Shown: positions 17,443 through 28,582 of the stretch, one piece after another
How positions within the stretch are numbered: position 1 is the stretch's first letter
Layout: every line of letters begins with the position of its first letter
Source of the DNA: Tepidiphilus sp. J10
Lineage (GTDB): Bacteria; Pseudomonadota; Gammaproteobacteria; Burkholderiales; Thiobacillaceae
Assembly (NCBI GenBank): GCA_945897955.1
Contig: CAMDGQ010000003.1
Coordinates: 1-64,000, forward strand
Direction of reading: 5' to 3'
DNA: 64,000 nucleotides
The notes under the pieces: generated by a model
Databases searched by the model: none
Seen by the model: the letters and a program-made list of their open reading frames with translations, nothing else
What the model was told of the DNA's origin: nothing
Position numbers and translations under genes: made by a program

Positions 17443-17799
17443 TCATGTTTTGAAAATGAAATACACCGCGCCCAGCAGACAACAACCTGCCCAGAGGTAA
17501 TTCCAGGTCATCGGCTCCTTCATGTAGAACACCGCGAACGGCACGAAAACCGCCAGCGTGATGACCTCCTGGATGATCTTCAGTTGCGGCAGCGTCAGCA
17601 GCGTGAAGCCGATGCGATTGGCCGGCACCTGCAACAGGTATTCAAACAACGCCACGCCCCAGCTCGCCAGCGCTGCAATCCACCAGGGAGTGGTGTTGAG
17701 GTGCTTGAGGTGCGCGTACCACGCCACCGTCATGAACAGATTGGACAGAACCAGCAGGACGACGGTCTGGAGAACCGTGGTGTTGAGCAGAAGTTGCAT
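17443..17799 (-). CDS. DUF486 family (DMT-like) membrane protein
   Basis: A 118-residue protein with four hydrophobic helices, of the small DMF/DUF486 type. Conserved stretches are SNLFMTVAWYAHLKHL, WGVALFEYLLQVPANRIG, LKIIQEVITLAVF and KEPMTWNYLWAG. It is full length for the family and has no assigned substrate. The ATG at 17799 gives the usual start before the first helix. No operon partner is evident; the neighbours on both sides have separate signals. Confidence 0.88.
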   Translation of the reverse strand: MQLLLNTTVLQTVVLLVLSNLFMTVAWYAHLKHLNTTPWWIAALASWGVALFEYLLQVPANRIGFTLLTLPQLKIIQEVITLAVFVPFAVFYMKEPMTWNYLWAGCCLLGAVYFIFKT

Positions 17800-17982
17800 G
17801 GGGCAGCGAGCAGTGATGGCCTGCTGATGATAAAACAGCCCGAATGTGTCAACGCGCTTGGCGCAAAACCGATAAACCGTTTGCTGCGACGAGAGCTGAC
17901 AGGGTGTCGAAAAACGTTCCGTCACCTCGGCGAATGCCGGGCTGACGGTTTTTCCAGGAATTTCGCGATTTTCGACACCCTG

Positions 17983-19605
17983 CTAAACCCGGAAACCTGC
18001 GACCAGATTGTTTAGCTGTCCCGCCAGGCTGGAGACTTGAGTTGCGTTCTGACTGGTTTGCCGACTGGCGCTGGCGTTGGTTTCAGTCATCTGAGCGATT
18101 TGTTCGACTCGGTTGGCGACATCTCTGGCCGCAGCGCTTTGCTCACGCAAGGCCAGATGGATTTCATTCACCGACCGCACCACCTCGCTGGTACGTTGTT
18201 CGATCTGATTGATTGATTCACCGGCCCGCCGGGCCAGTTCCTCGCCCTGGTTGGCGCGCGCTACATCGCTTTCCATGGCATCCATCGTGCGGCGAGTGCC
18301 GCTCTGGATGCGCTGGATCATGTCGCCGATCTGTTTGGTGGAAGACGAAGTCCGCTCTGCGAGTTTGCGGACTTCGTCAGCCACGACGGCGAAGCCGCGT
18401 CCCTGTTCGCCGGCACGCGCAGCCTCGATTGCGGCATTGAGTGCGAGCAGATTGGTTTGATCGGCAATTTCCCTGATCACGTTGACGATGCTGGTGATGT
18501 CGGCCGACAAACCGCCCAGCTCGGCAACGATGATGGAAGACTGCCGAGCGCCCTCGGCGATGGCTGCCATCTCTGATGCCGCGCTCAGTGTTACTTCGCG
18601 GCCATCGCGGGAAGCTTCACCGGATCGCGTGGCCAGATCGTGCGAAATCGTGGCGTGCTCATGCACCTGATCAATGGAAACAGACAGCTGTTCCACGGAA
18701 GCGGCCATGCCGGTAGCGGATTCCGCCTGTTTGTTGCTTGCCCCAGCCACCTTGGCGCTGGCGCCGGCGAGTTCGCCCGACATGGTTTCGAGCGAACGCG
18801 CGCCATCGCGTACCTGGCTGACAACATTTCGCAAGCGCTCCTGCATCAGCGCCAGGCTATTCAGCAGATCGCAGATCTCGTCACGTCCGGTTGCCACGAT
18901 GTCGTGGGTGAGATCGAAGCCCGCCACGGTCTCGACCGCCGTGCGTGCGGCGGCCAGTTGGCTGCCAAGACGGCGATACATGACCAGAGTGGTTGCTCCA
19001 ACCAGGATGAAAACGATGCAAAACAGGCCGATCACCATCCAGGTCAACCGCATGGCGCTCTGGTTCGCCGCCTCGAAAGACGCGCTTACCGCTCCCTGGT
19101 AGTAGGGCATGAAAGCTTCCATCGGCTTCACGACATTGCCATGAACTACCGGCCATTCGTCTTCCAGAATGCGCTTCACGGTGTCCATATCGTCGGCCTG
19201 ATAGGCCGCCAGCAGGCGGGACATCAAGGTTTCCAGGCCAGGCATTCCCTTGTCCATTTTCTCCAGTCGAGCCTTCTCCTCCTGGGGCAGCACCTGGCTG
19301 GAGGCGATGCGTCGAAAATCGGCCCACTCCCTGGGCAAGGCGGCCTGCGATTCTTTCAGGTGATTTGCCGACCCGACCGTTGGCAACTGCTCCAGCGCCA
19401 CTCCTGCAATACGAAAGCGAACCTCCTTTAGTCGTCTTTCTACCGATTGAAGCAGGATCAGCGGCGCCACAGCCTGGCTGTTCACAACGCTCAAGCGATC
19501 CGCCCCGTTGCGCGCAGCGTGGATGGCCAACCCACCCAGGGCCAGAAGGGATACCAGGGTCACTATCGCCAGCAATACCAACTGACCACGCAGGGTGTGA
19601 ATCAT
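17983..19605 (-). CDS. Methyl-accepting chemotaxis protein
   Basis: A 540-residue transmembrane chemoreceptor. A first helix (about 8-28) is followed by a periplasmic four-helix-type sensor (about 30-185), a second helix (about 188-212), a HAMP region and a cytoplasmic signalling coil. The hairpin tip is intact: [20 protein letters not shown], then [18 protein letters not shown]. No C-terminal CheR-binding pentapeptide is visible. I chose MIHTLRGQL (ATG at 19605) because GGAG lies 6 bp upstream; an ATG 6 bp earlier overlaps that site. It starts 37 bp after the rhodanese stop, so the two are likely co-transcribed. Confidence 0.94.
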   Translation of the reverse strand: MIHTLRGQLVLLAIVTLVSLLALGGLAIHAARNGADRLSVVNSQAVAPLILLQSVERRLKEVRFRIAGVALEQLPTVGSANHLKESQAALPREWADFRRIASSQVLPQEEKARLEKMDKGMPGLETLMSRLLAAYQADDMDTVKRILEDEWPVVHGNVVKPMEAFMPYYQGAVSASFEAANQSAMRLTWMVIGLFCIVFILVGATTLVMYRRLGSQLAAARTAVETVAGFDLTHDIVATGRDEICDLLNSLALMQERLRNVVSQVRDGARSLETMSGELAGASAKVAGASNKQAESATGMAASVEQLSVSIDQVHEHATISHDLATRSGEASRDGREVTLSAASEMAAIAEGARQSSIIVAELGGLSADITSIVNVIREIADQTNLLALNAAIEAARAGEQGRGFAVVADEVRKLAERTSSSTKQIGDMIQRIQSGTRRTMDAMESDVARANQGEELARRAGESINQIEQRTSEVVRSVNEIHLALREQSAAARDVANRVEQIAQMTETNASASRQTSQNATQVSSLAGQLNNLVAGFRV

Positions 19606-19641
19606 GCTCATCTCCTTTGTTGTTATTTGGCCTGCAGCGAA

Positions 19642-20088
19642 TTACTCGGTTGGCAACCCCTTGGCTTCCCAGGCCGGCAATCCATCGCGGAACCAGCTTA
19701 CTTTCTTGTAACCGGCCTTGATTGCCGCATCCGCGCCCTTATAGCCGCGCCAGCAGGGCGAGCCATTGCAATAGAACACCATCGCCTTGTTCTTGTCGGC
19801 CGGCAGCTTGGTGAGATCAAAGGAGTCCTTCGGATCCAGCTTGCCCACTTTCTTGTGTACTTCCTTGAACACCACGTTGATTGCCCCCTTGATGTGTTTC
19901 TCGGCGTATTCGGCGGCAACACGCGCATCAACGAAGACCGCACCCTTGTCAAACTGGGTCTTGGCCTGATCAACACTCACAAAAGTGCCGCCGGGAATCG
20001 AGTTGGGGGTTTCCTCGACAGCAAGCGCCTGGCCGGAAGCGAAAGCCAGGGATGCGGCAATAAACAGGGAAAGCGGATTTGCGTTCAT
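19642..20088 (-). CDS. Periplasmic rhodanese-domain protein
   Basis: A 148-residue single-domain rhodanese with a signal peptide (MNANPLSLFIAASLAFASGQ, then ALA). DARVAAEYAEKHIKGAINV is the CH2-A-type segment. The active loop FYCNGSPCWRGYKGA carries the catalytic cysteine, with a second cysteine four residues on. It could handle sulfane sulfur in the periplasm, which fits a sulfur oxidiser. It lies directly upstream of the chemoreceptor gene, an unusual partner. Confidence 0.9.
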   Translation of the reverse strand: MNANPLSLFIAASLAFASGQALAVEETPNSIPGGTFVSVDQAKTQFDKGAVFVDARVAAEYAEKHIKGAINVVFKEVHKKVGKLDPKDSFDLTKLPADKNKAMVFYCNGSPCWRGYKGADAAIKAGYKKVSWFRDGLPAWEAKGLPTE

Positions 20089-20372
20089 GGATGTCTCCTT
20101 GGTTGTCTTGGGATTCCTCATGTGAGGAACATCACCCTTTTCGGACAAGGGATGGAGAACCTTGAAAATTTTTTCAAACGGCTTGCTCGGCTGCGAAAAC
20201 CGGCTGCCGCCATAGAGGGAAAAGTTCGGGCGAAAATGCTCGAAACTGGAAAACCATGCCGGAATGTTTAGAAGATGACGGCCTTGCTCCACTCGCATAG
20301 AGAACGGGTGGAATTGCTTTGACGATCTGCCTGAAAGCGTAATTTACCGGTCGGCTCGCAAGCAATATCCGT

Positions 20373-21128
20373 TCAGAAGCCTTCGTCCTGCCGCAAATAA
20401 CGCCACTGGCCCAGCGGCAAGTGTCCCAGGACCACCCGGCCGATCCGCACACGCTTGAGTCCGATGACGGTGAGGCCGACCAGTTCGCACATTCGGCGAA
20501 TCTGGCGTTTGCGGCCTTCCTTGAGGATGAATCGGAGCTGGTCTTCGTTCTGCCAGGCGACCTGCGCCGGGCGGAGCTTCTTGCCGTCGAGTTCGAGGCC
20601 GTGGTTGAGCAGTTTCATGCCCTGGTCGGAGAGACGGCCTTCGACACGCACCAGGTATTCCTTTTCGATGTCGGAGTCGTCACCGATCAGTTGCTTGGCG
20701 ATGCGGCCGTCCTGGGTCAGAACCAGCAGGCCGGTGGAGTCGATGTCGAGGCGGCCGGCAGGGGCGAGGCCTTTCAGGTGGTTGCCGTTGAAGGCGGGGC
20801 CGCCGCTGCCCTGCCAGAAGGCGTCCGGCGTGATCAGCACGACGGCAGGTTTGTAGCCTGGTTCGGGCTGGCCGGAGACGTAGCCGACCGGTTTGTGCAG
20901 CAGGATGGTGACGCGCTCATGCTGGGCTTGCTGCGCTTTCCTGGCGAGCTCGATCCTGCAGGCAGGGTCGACCCGCGTGCCGAGTTCGGAAATGCGCTGG
21001 CCATCGACGATGACCAGGCCTTGCGCGATGTAGCTGTCGGCTTCGCGGCGCGAGCAGATGCCGCGCTCGGACATCAGCTTGGACAGGCGGATGCCGGATG
21101 CCGTGCTGCTGGGCGGAAGATTGCTCAT
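20373..21128 (-). CDS. Pseudouridine synthase, RluB/RluE/RluF family
   Basis: A 251-residue RNA pseudouridine synthase. The N-terminal S4-type RNA-binding domain [20 protein letters not shown] (about 15-35) is followed by the catalytic motif [19 protein letters not shown] with the active-site aspartate, then EKEYLVRV and [16 protein letters not shown]. This arrangement fits the 23S rRNA enzymes; RluF is the closest by memory, but RluB cannot be excluded. Its ATG overlaps the stop of the 1151-residue gene by 4 bp, so translation is coupled. Confidence 0.88.
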   Translation of the reverse strand: MSNLPPSSTASGIRLSKLMSERGICSRREADSYIAQGLVIVDGQRISELGTRVDPACRIELARKAQQAQHERVTILLHKPVGYVSGQPEPGYKPAVVLITPDAFWQGSGGPAFNGNHLKGLAPAGRLDIDSTGLLVLTQDGRIAKQLIGDDSDIEKEYLVRVEGRLSDQGMKLLNHGLELDGKKLRPAQVAWQNEDQLRFILKEGRKRQIRRMCELVGLTVIGLKRVRIGRVVLGHLPLGQWRYLRQDEGF

Positions 21129-24100
21129 GCCGCTTGCTGATGCACCCAATCCGCGCCCAGGCTGCCCCAGAGATTTTCCAGGTAGGCCGGTGCGCTGACT
21201 TCGACCAGCTTGGCGCGCGCCTCGACCAGAAGCGCTTCGCAGTGCGCGATGCCATCCGGCTCGCAGCGGGTGTTGGCCTCGGCGAGGAATCGGGTCAGGT
21301 AGTCGACATGGCGCTGGTAGAGGGCGATGTCGCGTTGCTGCTTGATGCCGAGACGTTGCCTGTACCAGTCGCTGGCGAGCAGCGATTCCTTGCTGAAAAG
21401 CCGGCGGATGTCGGGATGCGCCAAATCTTTGCCGTCGTACTGGCCTTTGGCCATGATGTGCAGCAGCGCTTGCAGCGGCGGGCAGGCATCCGCGATGGAA
21501 CCGTCGTCAATATAGCCTTGAGCGACCTTTTCATGCGCTTCGACGATGTGGTTGACGCCATCGACGAAGGCGGCCAGGTTCTGCGACTCCGGGCGCAGCA
21601 TGGCTTCGTCGAAGACCTGCATCGGGTCGTCGAAGATTTTCCCCAGCACGGCGTGCATGAACCGCGGGCTGATGCGGTAGCCGAGGCGGCTGGCCAGCAC
21701 GGGTTTGCCTTTGAACTCGAAGTCCTGCACTTTTTCCAGATAGCCTTTCTTGATCATCCAGCTCGCTTCGCGCTGTTCCGGCGACAGTCGGCACCAGATT
21801 TCCGGCATCAGGAAACTGATGTCGTGATCGACCCGGCGGTTGGGGCCGATGTGGCCGGCGGCGGTGGTGTAGCCGTCATGGCCGCACAGGATGAACGAGA
21901 CCAGTGCGTTGTTGAGGTCGGCGGTGGCGCACAGCGCGTTGAACGGCCCCTTGGTCAGCGCGCCTTCCGAGCCGGCGCCGGTGGTGGAGGGCGATTTGCC
22001 GGACAGGCTGGCGATGAAATCCATGAACAGTTCGGGCAGTTCCTGGTAGTGGATCGGCCCGTAGACTGCCAGCGGCCGGATGCCCGGCTTGGGCGGGTTG
22101 TTGCGGCGGCCGGGCAGCATGGTGTTGACCGGCACATGCAGCGGATCACTGGTGCGCATGCGGCGATACAGGCGCGCACCCATGTCGGCGATGTAGCGCT
22201 CGATCGGTTTGATCAGGTCGGGCCGGGCCTGCAGGTAGCGCACGTTGGGGCTGGGTTTGCCGTTGACGATGCGCGGATGTGCCGATGAGACGAAATAGCC
22301 GTCCTCGCTCGCGGCGGCTTCGATGAAGCGCTGCATCGGCGGGCTGTAGAGGTGGAAGGTGAGTACGTCGTCGACCAGATTGCGGGCGTCGGCGCGGGTC
22401 AGCGGCTCGAAGTTGGAAATAAAGTTGTCGTCAAGCGTCAAGTCGAGTTCCGTCTGCGGGTCAAGGCCGCGATATTTGGCGTCGTCCGGGCGCTGGAACA
22501 AACGGGTTTCGCAGTTGGCGACGATCTTGCAAGCGGTTTCACGTGCGATGCCGGCCTGGGTGTCACGCAGCAGGCGGGTGGGTACGGTTGCGGAAACGGC
22601 GATGTCGTCGGCCAGTTGCACCTTCTGCGCGCCAACGAAGTCCTGCCGAACTTTGTATACGCGCCAGGCGCCGTCTTCCAGGCGACCGACACGCAGGAAA
22701 CTCGCTTCCAGATGGCGACGATGGAATTTGAGTTCGTGCGCCGGACGACCATCGACCATGTCGACATGGAAATGCTCGCGCCAGTCCGTGCCCCATTCCG
22801 GTCGGTAGAAACGCTTGATGACGATGGCCAGCGCGCGGATATGCGGCGGAATCGTTTCCAGCCATGCGTTGTAGGCTTCGGTGTACTCCTCGGATGGCGT
22901 CAGCAGGCGGATCACCGAGCCGAGTGTGCGGTTGGGTGCGAACAGGCCGCGCGTATCCATGCCGGTGGCGGGGGGTACCTTGAAGCGGTCGCAGTAGCTG
23001 TGTTTCACGAGCGCTTCGACCTGATCCAGGTCTCGCTTCAGGTCTTGCACATAAAACGGGCCGGACAGCAGGGCACTGACCAGTGATTTGGAAATCTCCG
23101 ATTTGCCGCCGCCGGAGACCGTGCAGGGTTTGTAGCAGAACGCGCCCTCGGCTTCGGTACCGACCAGGCGCCAGCTCGGTGCGTGCGGATGCTTTTCGAG
23201 ATGCACCTTGAAGCCGCACGGGTAAATGTAGGTGTGCCCGGCGAGCAACTTGAGTTGGCGCAATTCGTTGCTCCAGGCCCAGTTTGCCTGCTGCTCCAGC
23301 AAGTCCATGTGCGTGTCTTCCGGCACATAGATGATTTCCGGATGCCGCTTGTCGATGCCGTGTCCTTCCGGGCGGAAGTCGATGTCATCGGCATACAGCC
23401 GCATCATGTCCTGCATCGTGTGGCCGTCGGCTAGATAACGTGAATCCAGGCTGTAGCTGTCACCCAGATTGAAGCTGGGGAAGGCCAGCGCGCCGCCGGA
23501 ATGCTCTTCCTCGGTGCCGCCGAACAGGTTGGCGGCATAGCTGATCTGCGACTTGATTTCCTTCTTGCTGTAGCCGAAGTAGTTGTCGGCAATCAGCGTA
23601 ACGATGACGCCGTCCATGTCGCGGCAGACGATCTTGAAGGCGCCGCCGTCGTTGTAGCGCTCGTCCTCGCTCTGCCAGCACATGCCGTCGCGACGCTGGC
23701 GTTCGGTCGCGTCATCCCAGTGCGGCAGGCCGACTTCCTTCTTCAGCAGGCCGGTCAGATGCGGCGCCAGAATCACGCAGCCGGTATGGCCGGACCAATG
23801 TGTCACATCCAGGCCGGCATCGTTCTGCGGCAGATAGGGATCGCCCGCGTTGCCGAAGATGCGTTCGACGAAATCGAGATTGGCGACCAGACCGCCGGGC
23901 GCGAAGAACCGCGTCTCCATGCGTTTTTCCGGCATCACGCCCTTGACTTCGGGCGAGACCAGCGGGCGCAGCAGCAGCGATACCCAGAGGTGGGCGCCAG
24001 GCTCCTGTTCGGCGGTAAACGGCAACTTGAGCAGCGCATCGGGCGGATTCATCGCCGCGTTGAACAGTGCTGCGAAGGTAGCCGCCGGCACGGCTTTCTT

Positions 24101-24580
24101 GTCCCACGGAATCGGCAGGCCGCCTTCGACGATGTGAAACACGCCATCGGTGGTGCGCCGATCCTTGCCCGGGTTGTGCAGCACGCCCTGGCGTACGCGA
24201 TAGGAGGTCAGCCAGTGCGACTGAAACAGGTCACCATCGGCCGGCAGCGAAAGCTCGGCGGCAAGCCCGGCGCGATCCAGCACGAACGGATCGGACGGCA
24301 ATTGCACTTTGGCGTCGACGCCATTGCGCACCAGGTACGCATTGACGAAATTCTGGATGCGCTGATCGGCCGGGCAGCGGTAACCCTGCAACAGGCGGCG
24401 ATGCTGGCGGTAGTTGCGCAACAGATCGTCGGCGGTGTCCAGCATGTCGTCCGGGTCGCCCATCCAGCCCGGCTGCATCAGCGAGGCGAGTTGCAGGTTG
24501 ATCTGGCGCACACGCTTCAGGCGGGCGGGAGAAATCGGCTTGTGCGCCGCTTGCAGGACGCGAGGGAGGTCGTTGTTCAT
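21125..24580 (-). CDS. Large conserved protein, candidate PPi-type phosphoenolpyruvate carboxykinase
   Basis: A 1151-residue soluble protein with no signal peptide or membrane helix. Notable segments are [18 protein letters not shown] and [16 protein letters not shown] (about 332-368), a glycine-rich phosphate-loop-like motif [13 protein letters not shown] (about 487-499), then [20 protein letters not shown] and [20 protein letters not shown]. Size and these loops fit my memory of the diphosphate-dependent PEP carboxykinases (about 130 kDa) known from Entamoeba and Propionibacterium, which interconvert oxaloacetate and PEP using pyrophosphate. I could not align them, so this is a candidate. 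It is the upstream gene of a pair with the pseudouridine synthase. A cytosolic pyrophosphatase gene lies 2.5 kb away. Confidence 0.6.
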   Translation of the reverse strand: MNNDLPRVLQAAHKPISPARLKRVRQINLQLASLMQPGWMGDPDDMLDTADDLLRNYRQHRRLLQGYRCPADQRIQNFVNAYLVRNGVDAKVQLPSDPFVLDRAGLAAELSLPADGDLFQSHWLTSYRVRQGVLHNPGKDRRTTDGVFHIVEGGLPIPWDKKAVPAATFAALFNAAMNPPDALLKLPFTAEQEPGAHLWVSLLLRPLVSPEVKGVMPEKRMETRFFAPGGLVANLDFVERIFGNAGDPYLPQNDAGLDVTHWSGHTGCVILAPHLTGLLKKEVGLPHWDDATERQRRDGMCWQSEDERYNDGGAFKIVCRDMDGVIVTLIADNYFGYSKKEIKSQISYAANLFGGTEEEHSGGALAFPSFNLGDSYSLDSRYLADGHTMQDMMRLYADDIDFRPEGHGIDKRHPEIIYVPEDTHMDLLEQQANWAWSNELRQLKLLAGHTYIYPCGFKVHLEKHPHAPSWRLVGTEAEGAFCYKPCTVSGGGKSEISKSLVSALLSGPFYVQDLKRDLDQVEALVKHSYCDRFKVPPATGMDTRGLFAPNRTLGSVIRLLTPSEEYTEAYNAWLETIPPHIRALAIVIKRFYRPEWGTDWREHFHVDMVDGRPAHELKFHRRHLEASFLRVGRLEDGAWRVYKVRQDFVGAQKVQLADDIAVSATVPTRLLRDTQAGIARETACKIVANCETRLFQRPDDAKYRGLDPQTELDLTLDDNFISNFEPLTRADARNLVDDVLTFHLYSPPMQRFIEAAASEDGYFVSSAHPRIVNGKPSPNVRYLQARPDLIKPIERYIADMGARLYRRMRTSDPLHVPVNTMLPGRRNNPPKPGIRPLAVYGPIHYQELPELFMDFIASLSGKSPSTTGAGSEGALTKGPFNALCATADLNNALVSFILCGHDGYTTAAGHIGPNRRVDHDISFLMPEIWCRLSPEQREASWMIKKGYLEKVQDFEFKGKPVLASRLGYRISPRFMHAVLGKIFDDPMQVFDEAMLRPESQNLAAFVDGVNHIVEAHEKVAQGYIDDGSIADACPPLQALLHIMAKGQYDGKDLAHPDIRRLFSKESLLASDWYRQRLGIKQQRDIALYQRHVDYLTRFLAEANTRCEPDGIAHCEALLVEARAKLVEVSAPAYLENLWGSLGADWVHQQAA

Positions 24581-24704
24581 TTGGATGCTCGTCGATAAGT
24601 GCCGGCTTATTTTCGCATTAGAGTGGGTCTAGCTGCACCCGGCGCTGCAACATGAATCGCTTTTCGTTCGAATCGGGCCGGCGGACGCGGATGCGCCCGC
24701 CGGT

Positions 24705-26240
24705 TCAGGCCGCGCGCCGCTTGAATTGGTGCAGTCTGAAACCGAGTAACCAGAGGGTGGCGAAATAGGCGCCAGCGCCGCCGGCAACCAGCGCAGCGAG
24801 ATGCAGCATGCGCTGCGCAAATGCATATTCGATCCAGCTTTTTTCGTCACCGATGCCCAGCCAGAGCAACAGACCCATGACCGCCAGCGCGGCTGCCAGC
24901 TTGAGCAGAAATGCAGTCCAGCCGACTTGTGGCTGGAAGATGCCCAGCTTGCGCAACTTGTAGAACAGGATGCCGGCGTTGAGGCAGGCGCCCAGGCCGA
25001 TGGACAGCGCCAGGCCGGCATGTTGCAGCGGCCCGATGAAGGCCAGGTTCATGGCCTGTGTCGCGAGCAGCGTGACGAGCGCGATCTTGACCGGGGTCTT
25101 GATGTTCTGGCGGGCGTAGAACCCGGGCGCGAGCACTTTCACCAGGATCAGGCCGACCAGGCCGATGCTGTAGGCGACCAGCGCCAGCCGCGTCATGGCC
25201 AGATCATGCGGGGTGAATTCGCCATACAGAAACAGCGTGGCGATCAGCGGCACCGCCAGTATGCCCAGCCCGACGGCGGCCGGCGCGGCCAGCATCAGGG
25301 TCATGCGCAAGCCCCAGTCGAGCAGGCGCGAATATTCCGAGGGGTCGTTGTCGGCGTAATGCTTGGCCAGCGACGGCAGCAGGATGGTGCCGAGCGCGAC
25401 GCCCAGCATACCGGTGGGAAATTCCATCAGGCGGTCGGCGTAATACAGCCAGGACACGCTGCCGGTGGCCAGGAAGGAGGCGAAGATGGTGTTGATCAGG
25501 AGCGAGATCTGCGCGATCGAGACGCCGAACGCTGCCGGGCCCATCAGATACAGAATGCGCCGCACGCCCTCGTCCTTCGGCGCCCAGTCCCAGCGCGGCA
25601 GGAAACCCAGCCGCTTGAGGGCGGGAATCTGTAGTGCGAGTTGCATGACGCCGCCGATGAAAGCGCCCCAGGCCAGCGCCAGCACCGGCGGGTCGAAATA
25701 CGGCGCGGCCACGGCGGCGGCCAGAATCATCGCCACATTCAGCAGCACCGGCGTGAACGCCGGCACCATGAAGCGGCTGAAGGTGTTGAGGATGCCGCCG
25801 GCGAAGGCGACCAGCGACATGAACAGGATGTAGGGAAAGACGATGCGGGTCAGTTCCACGGTCAACGCGAATTTTTCCGGACTGGCGGTGAAGCCCGGCG
25901 CGGAAACCAGCACGATCAGCGGCGCGGCGATGATGCCCAGCATGGCGACGCAGGCGACCACGACGAACAGGACCGTGGCGACCCGGTTGACCAGAATGCG
26001 CGTGGCTTCCTCGCCACGCGCATTCTTGTATTCCGCCAGGATCGGCACGAAAGCCTGTGAAAACGCGCCTTCGGCGAACAACCGGCGCAGCAGATTCGGC
26101 AACTTGAAGGCGACGAAAAATGCGTCGGTGGCCGCGCCGGCGCCGAATGCGCGCGCGATGATGGCGTCGCGCGCGAAGCCCAGGATGCGCGACAGCAAGG
26201 TCATCGAACTGACCGTGGCAAGGGCTTTGAGCAGGTTCAT
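24705..26240 (-). CDS. murJ: Lipid II flippase MurJ
   Basis: Moves lipid-linked peptidoglycan precursors across the inner membrane. The 511-residue protein has about 14 helices. Family motifs visible are the start [20 protein letters not shown], then [30 protein letters not shown] as [18 protein letters not shown], and PRWDW as [17 protein letters not shown]. It is divergent from rpsT, a common betaproteobacterial arrangement. Confidence 0.97.
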   Translation of the reverse strand: MNLLKALATVSSMTLLSRILGFARDAIIARAFGAGAATDAFFVAFKLPNLLRRLFAEGAFSQAFVPILAEYKNARGEEATRILVNRVATVLFVVVACVAMLGIIAAPLIVLVSAPGFTASPEKFALTVELTRIVFPYILFMSLVAFAGGILNTFSRFMVPAFTPVLLNVAMILAAAVAAPYFDPPVLALAWGAFIGGVMQLALQIPALKRLGFLPRWDWAPKDEGVRRILYLMGPAAFGVSIAQISLLINTIFASFLATGSVSWLYYADRLMEFPTGMLGVALGTILLPSLAKHYADNDPSEYSRLLDWGLRMTLMLAAPAAVGLGILAVPLIATLFLYGEFTPHDLAMTRLALVAYSIGLVGLILVKVLAPGFYARQNIKTPVKIALVTLLATQAMNLAFIGPLQHAGLALSIGLGACLNAGILFYKLRKLGIFQPQVGWTAFLLKLAAALAVMGLLLWLGIGDEKSWIEYAFAQRMLHLAALVAGGAGAYFATLWLLGFRLHQFKRRAA

Positions 26241-26398
26241 TGAGTCGATTTATGCCGAAAAAAGTCGCCGCATGGTAACGAATGGCCTGCCCGGATGGTA
26301 AAAATCGCCGGTAAAGCATCCGGTCCGCTTGCTTAGGATCGGGCGCTTGAGTATGATGCGCGGCTTCTCGTAGCATCCCGATTCCAAGGAGTTCCTGT

Positions 26399-26662
26399 AT
26401 GGCTAATAGTGCCCAGGCAAAAAAACGTGCCCGTCAATCCGCTGTGCTGCGTCTGCACAACATGTCCCAGCGTTCGGCTTACCGGACCGCGGTCAAGAAA
26501 GTTCGCAAGGCGATTGAAGCCGGCGACAAGACTGCTGCCCAAGCCATGTTGAACGAAAGCATGCGCGTGATCGACAGCCTGGCTGACAAGAATATCGTTC
26601 ACAAGAACAAGGCGGCGCGCCACAAGAGCCGTTTGTCTGGTGCGATCAAGGCAATGGCCTGA
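26399..26662 (+). CDS. rpsT: 30S ribosomal protein S20
   Basis: An 87-residue basic ribosomal protein that binds 16S rRNA early in assembly. It begins [14 protein letters not shown] and continues [19 protein letters not shown] and [18 protein letters not shown], matching the family over its whole length. The ribosome binding site AAGGAG is 8 bp before the ATG. A strong terminator follows, so it is a single-gene transcript. Confidence 0.99.
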   Translation: MANSAQAKKRARQSAVLRLHNMSQRSAYRTAVKKVRKAIEAGDKTAAQAMLNESMRVIDSLADKNIVHKNKAARHKSRLSGAIKAMA

Positions 26663-26679
26663 TTTTGTCCGCTTCGGTG

Positions 26680-26705
26680 AAACGCCCGGCTAGCCGGGCG
26701 TTTTT
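26680..26705 (+). terminator. Rho-independent terminator after rpsT
   Basis: AACGCCCGGC pairs with GCCGGGCGTT over a 2-nt centre, followed by T residues. It starts 18 bp after the rpsT stop. The same hairpin also faces the convergent DUF3579 gene. Confidence 0.92.
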
Positions 26706-26725
26706 CATTGTGGCCGGAGAATCGC

Positions 26726-27049
26726 TCAAGCTGTTCCAGCGCAGCTGCTGCAGGCCGATTGCCGTGCTGTCTGGCGTCCGGGAATGACTTCGAGATCGTT
26801 GTCACGCGCGAAGTCGAGCAAAAACTTGAATACGCGCGGCTCCCGCGCCGCCAGTTCCGGCTGGATCACGACGCAACGCACCCCCGCGCGGGTTACCGGA
26901 CACAGCTTGGGGGAATAAACCAGCCGGTTGTCATCGCCGACATGTGAAAGAATGCTGGCCAGGCGATCAGCCCAATCGCTTGGACGGAATGGCCGACCCT
27001 GGCTGGTGATGCCACGAATGACCACTTCTCCAGTTGACGGCTCGGGCAT
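26726..27049 (-). CDS. DUF3579 family protein
   Basis: A 107-residue soluble protein of the DUF3579 family of betaproteobacteria. Typical segments are VVIRGITSQGRPFRPSDWAD, RLVYSPKLCPVTRAGVRCVV and VFKFLLDFARDNDLEV. The function is unknown. In many relatives it lies between rpsT and argF; no argF is present here. I chose the ATG of MPEPSTGEVVIRG; the longer frame upstream lacks similarity. Confidence 0.85.
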   Translation of the reverse strand: MPEPSTGEVVIRGITSQGRPFRPSDWADRLASILSHVGDDNRLVYSPKLCPVTRAGVRCVVIQPELAAREPRVFKFLLDFARDNDLEVIPGRQTARQSACSSCAGTA

Positions 27050-27140
27050 GGCGGGACACTCGAAATGAGCAGTGGAAAAAGTGTAACAGGCTGCTCGGGT
27101 ATAATGCGGCATTGCATCATTTCATTCCAAGGAACCCTTC

Positions 27141-27689
27141 ATGATCCTCGACCACGTCCCGACCGGCCGCAACGTGCCGGATGACATCAATGTCATCATC
27201 GAGATTCCCGCCCACGGCGAGCCCATCAAGTACGAACTGGACAAGGATACCGGCGCGATGTTTGTCGATCGCTTCATGTCCACCGCGATGCATTACCCCT
27301 GCAATTACGGCTATGTACCGCATACCCTGTCCGAGGATGGCGATCCGGTCGATGTGCTGGTGGTGACGCCGATTCCGTTGATTACCGGGGTGGTGGTGCG
27401 TTGCCGGCCGGTCGGCATGCTGAAGATGACCGACGAGGCTGGGGTTGACGCCAAGGTCATCGCGGTGCCGGTCGACAAGCTGACCAGTCTGTACTCGCAC
27501 ATTCATTCACCCGACGATCTGCCGCAGTTGCTGCTCAAGCAGATCGCGCATTTCTTCGAGCACTACAAGGATCTGGAGCCCGGCAAATGGGTGAAGGTGG
27601 AAGGCTGGGAAGGCATCGATGGCGCAAGAGCGGAAATCGTTGCCGGTGTCGAGCGTTACAAGGCCGCGCCCGAAAAACCGATGTTCTGA
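27141..27689 (+). CDS. ppa: Inorganic pyrophosphatase (family I)
   Basis: Hydrolyses cytosolic pyrophosphate to phosphate. The 182-residue protein carries the signature [13 protein letters not shown] with the metal-binding aspartates, plus [39 protein letters not shown] and [20 protein letters not shown]. It is full length. It is followed by its own terminator at 27708-27745. If the protein at 21125-24580 uses pyrophosphate, the two enzymes would compete for the same pool. Confidence 0.97.
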   Translation: MILDHVPTGRNVPDDINVIIEIPAHGEPIKYELDKDTGAMFVDRFMSTAMHYPCNYGYVPHTLSEDGDPVDVLVVTPIPLITGVVVRCRPVGMLKMTDEAGVDAKVIAVPVDKLTSLYSHIHSPDDLPQLLLKQIAHFFEHYKDLEPGKWVKVEGWEGIDGARAEIVAGVERYKAAPEKPMF

Positions 27690-27707
27690 TTCTCGTCAAT
27701 TCTTTCA

Positions 27708-27745
27708 GGGGCGTGCGTCTGACGGACCCACGCCCCGATTTTTTT
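27708..27745 (+). terminator. Rho-independent terminator after ppa
   Basis: GGGGCGTG pairs with CACGCCCC; the loop contains a small CGTC/GACG hairpin, and seven T follow within 10 bp. It ends 15 bp before the GTG start of the phosphodiesterase gene, so that gene either depends on read-through or has a promoter overlapping this hairpin. Confidence 0.85.
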
Positions 27746-27760
27746 GCAAAGCTTCAAGCC

Positions 27761-28318
27761 GTGAAAATCTGCCTGCTCTCCGATAGTCATGACAACCGGC
27801 GTCTGCTCGAACATGCCGTACAGGACGCCAAGATGCGCGGTGCGGAAGTCGTGTTGCATTGCGGTGACGTGGTGGCGCCGACGACATTGCGTGTTCTGAA
27901 GAAGTTCGAATTGCCGGTGCATGTCATTCATGGCAATAACACAGGCGATCTCTATGCGATGGCCAAGCTTTCGCACGAATCGGATAGCGTGGTGCGTTAC
28001 CACGGTCAGGATGCCGCTCTGCATCTGGGCGGACGCGGCATTTTTCTGGTGCATTACCCGCATTATGCTGCCGCGCTTGCTTTGACCGGGGATTACGATC
28101 TGGTTTGTTGCGGCCACGATCACAAGGCCAGCATCCATCCGGTCGAAAACGTGCGTGGCGGTCTTACATATCTCCTTAATCCAGGCACTGTCGGCGGTGT
28201 CGGTGCGAAACCCAGTTACATCCTGATCGACCTGGAGACCCTGACGTTCGAGGTGCGGGACGTTCCAGTCGAGACCGGGGAGGCCTGCAATATGCCGCCA
28301 GTGACGGTACATAACTGA
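27761..28318 (+). CDS. YfcE/MJ0936-type metallophosphoesterase
   Basis: A 185-residue calcineurin-like phosphoesterase. The metal site is visible as LLSDSHDNRR (Asp8, His10), LHCGDVV, IHGNNTG, LVHYPHYA and CCGHDHKA. It resembles the small YfcE-type phosphodiesterases whose natural substrate is often unknown. The start is taken as the GTG of VKICLLSDSH, which places the first beta strand at the N-terminus as in the family. The ribosome binding site is weak. Confidence 0.88.
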   Translation: MKICLLSDSHDNRRLLEHAVQDAKMRGAEVVLHCGDVVAPTTLRVLKKFELPVHVIHGNNTGDLYAMAKLSHESDSVVRYHGQDAALHLGGRGIFLVHYPHYAAALALTGDYDLVCCGHDHKASIHPVENVRGGLTYLLNPGTVGGVGAKPSYILIDLETLTFEVRDVPVETGEACNMPPVTVHN

Positions 28319-28582
28319 TTGGTGTCGGCCCGCTGATGTCACTTGGCCCCTCCGTTTTTCATTGCATTCATCGCCAGCGGTGCAGCCCGGCAACCGGCAA
28401 GCGTGTATTCGACCGTTTTGCGGCGTTGCCCTTGTGGTGATCGACAGCCGAGCAGCTCTGACCCCGCATTCATTCGGAATCCAGAATAGGAGCTTGGTTA
28501 ACCGAAGCATCAAGGTTCGTTCGGCTAAACTTTCACTTGTTACTGCCCTATAAAGAAGTCCGGATTGTCGGGAGATTGGGTC

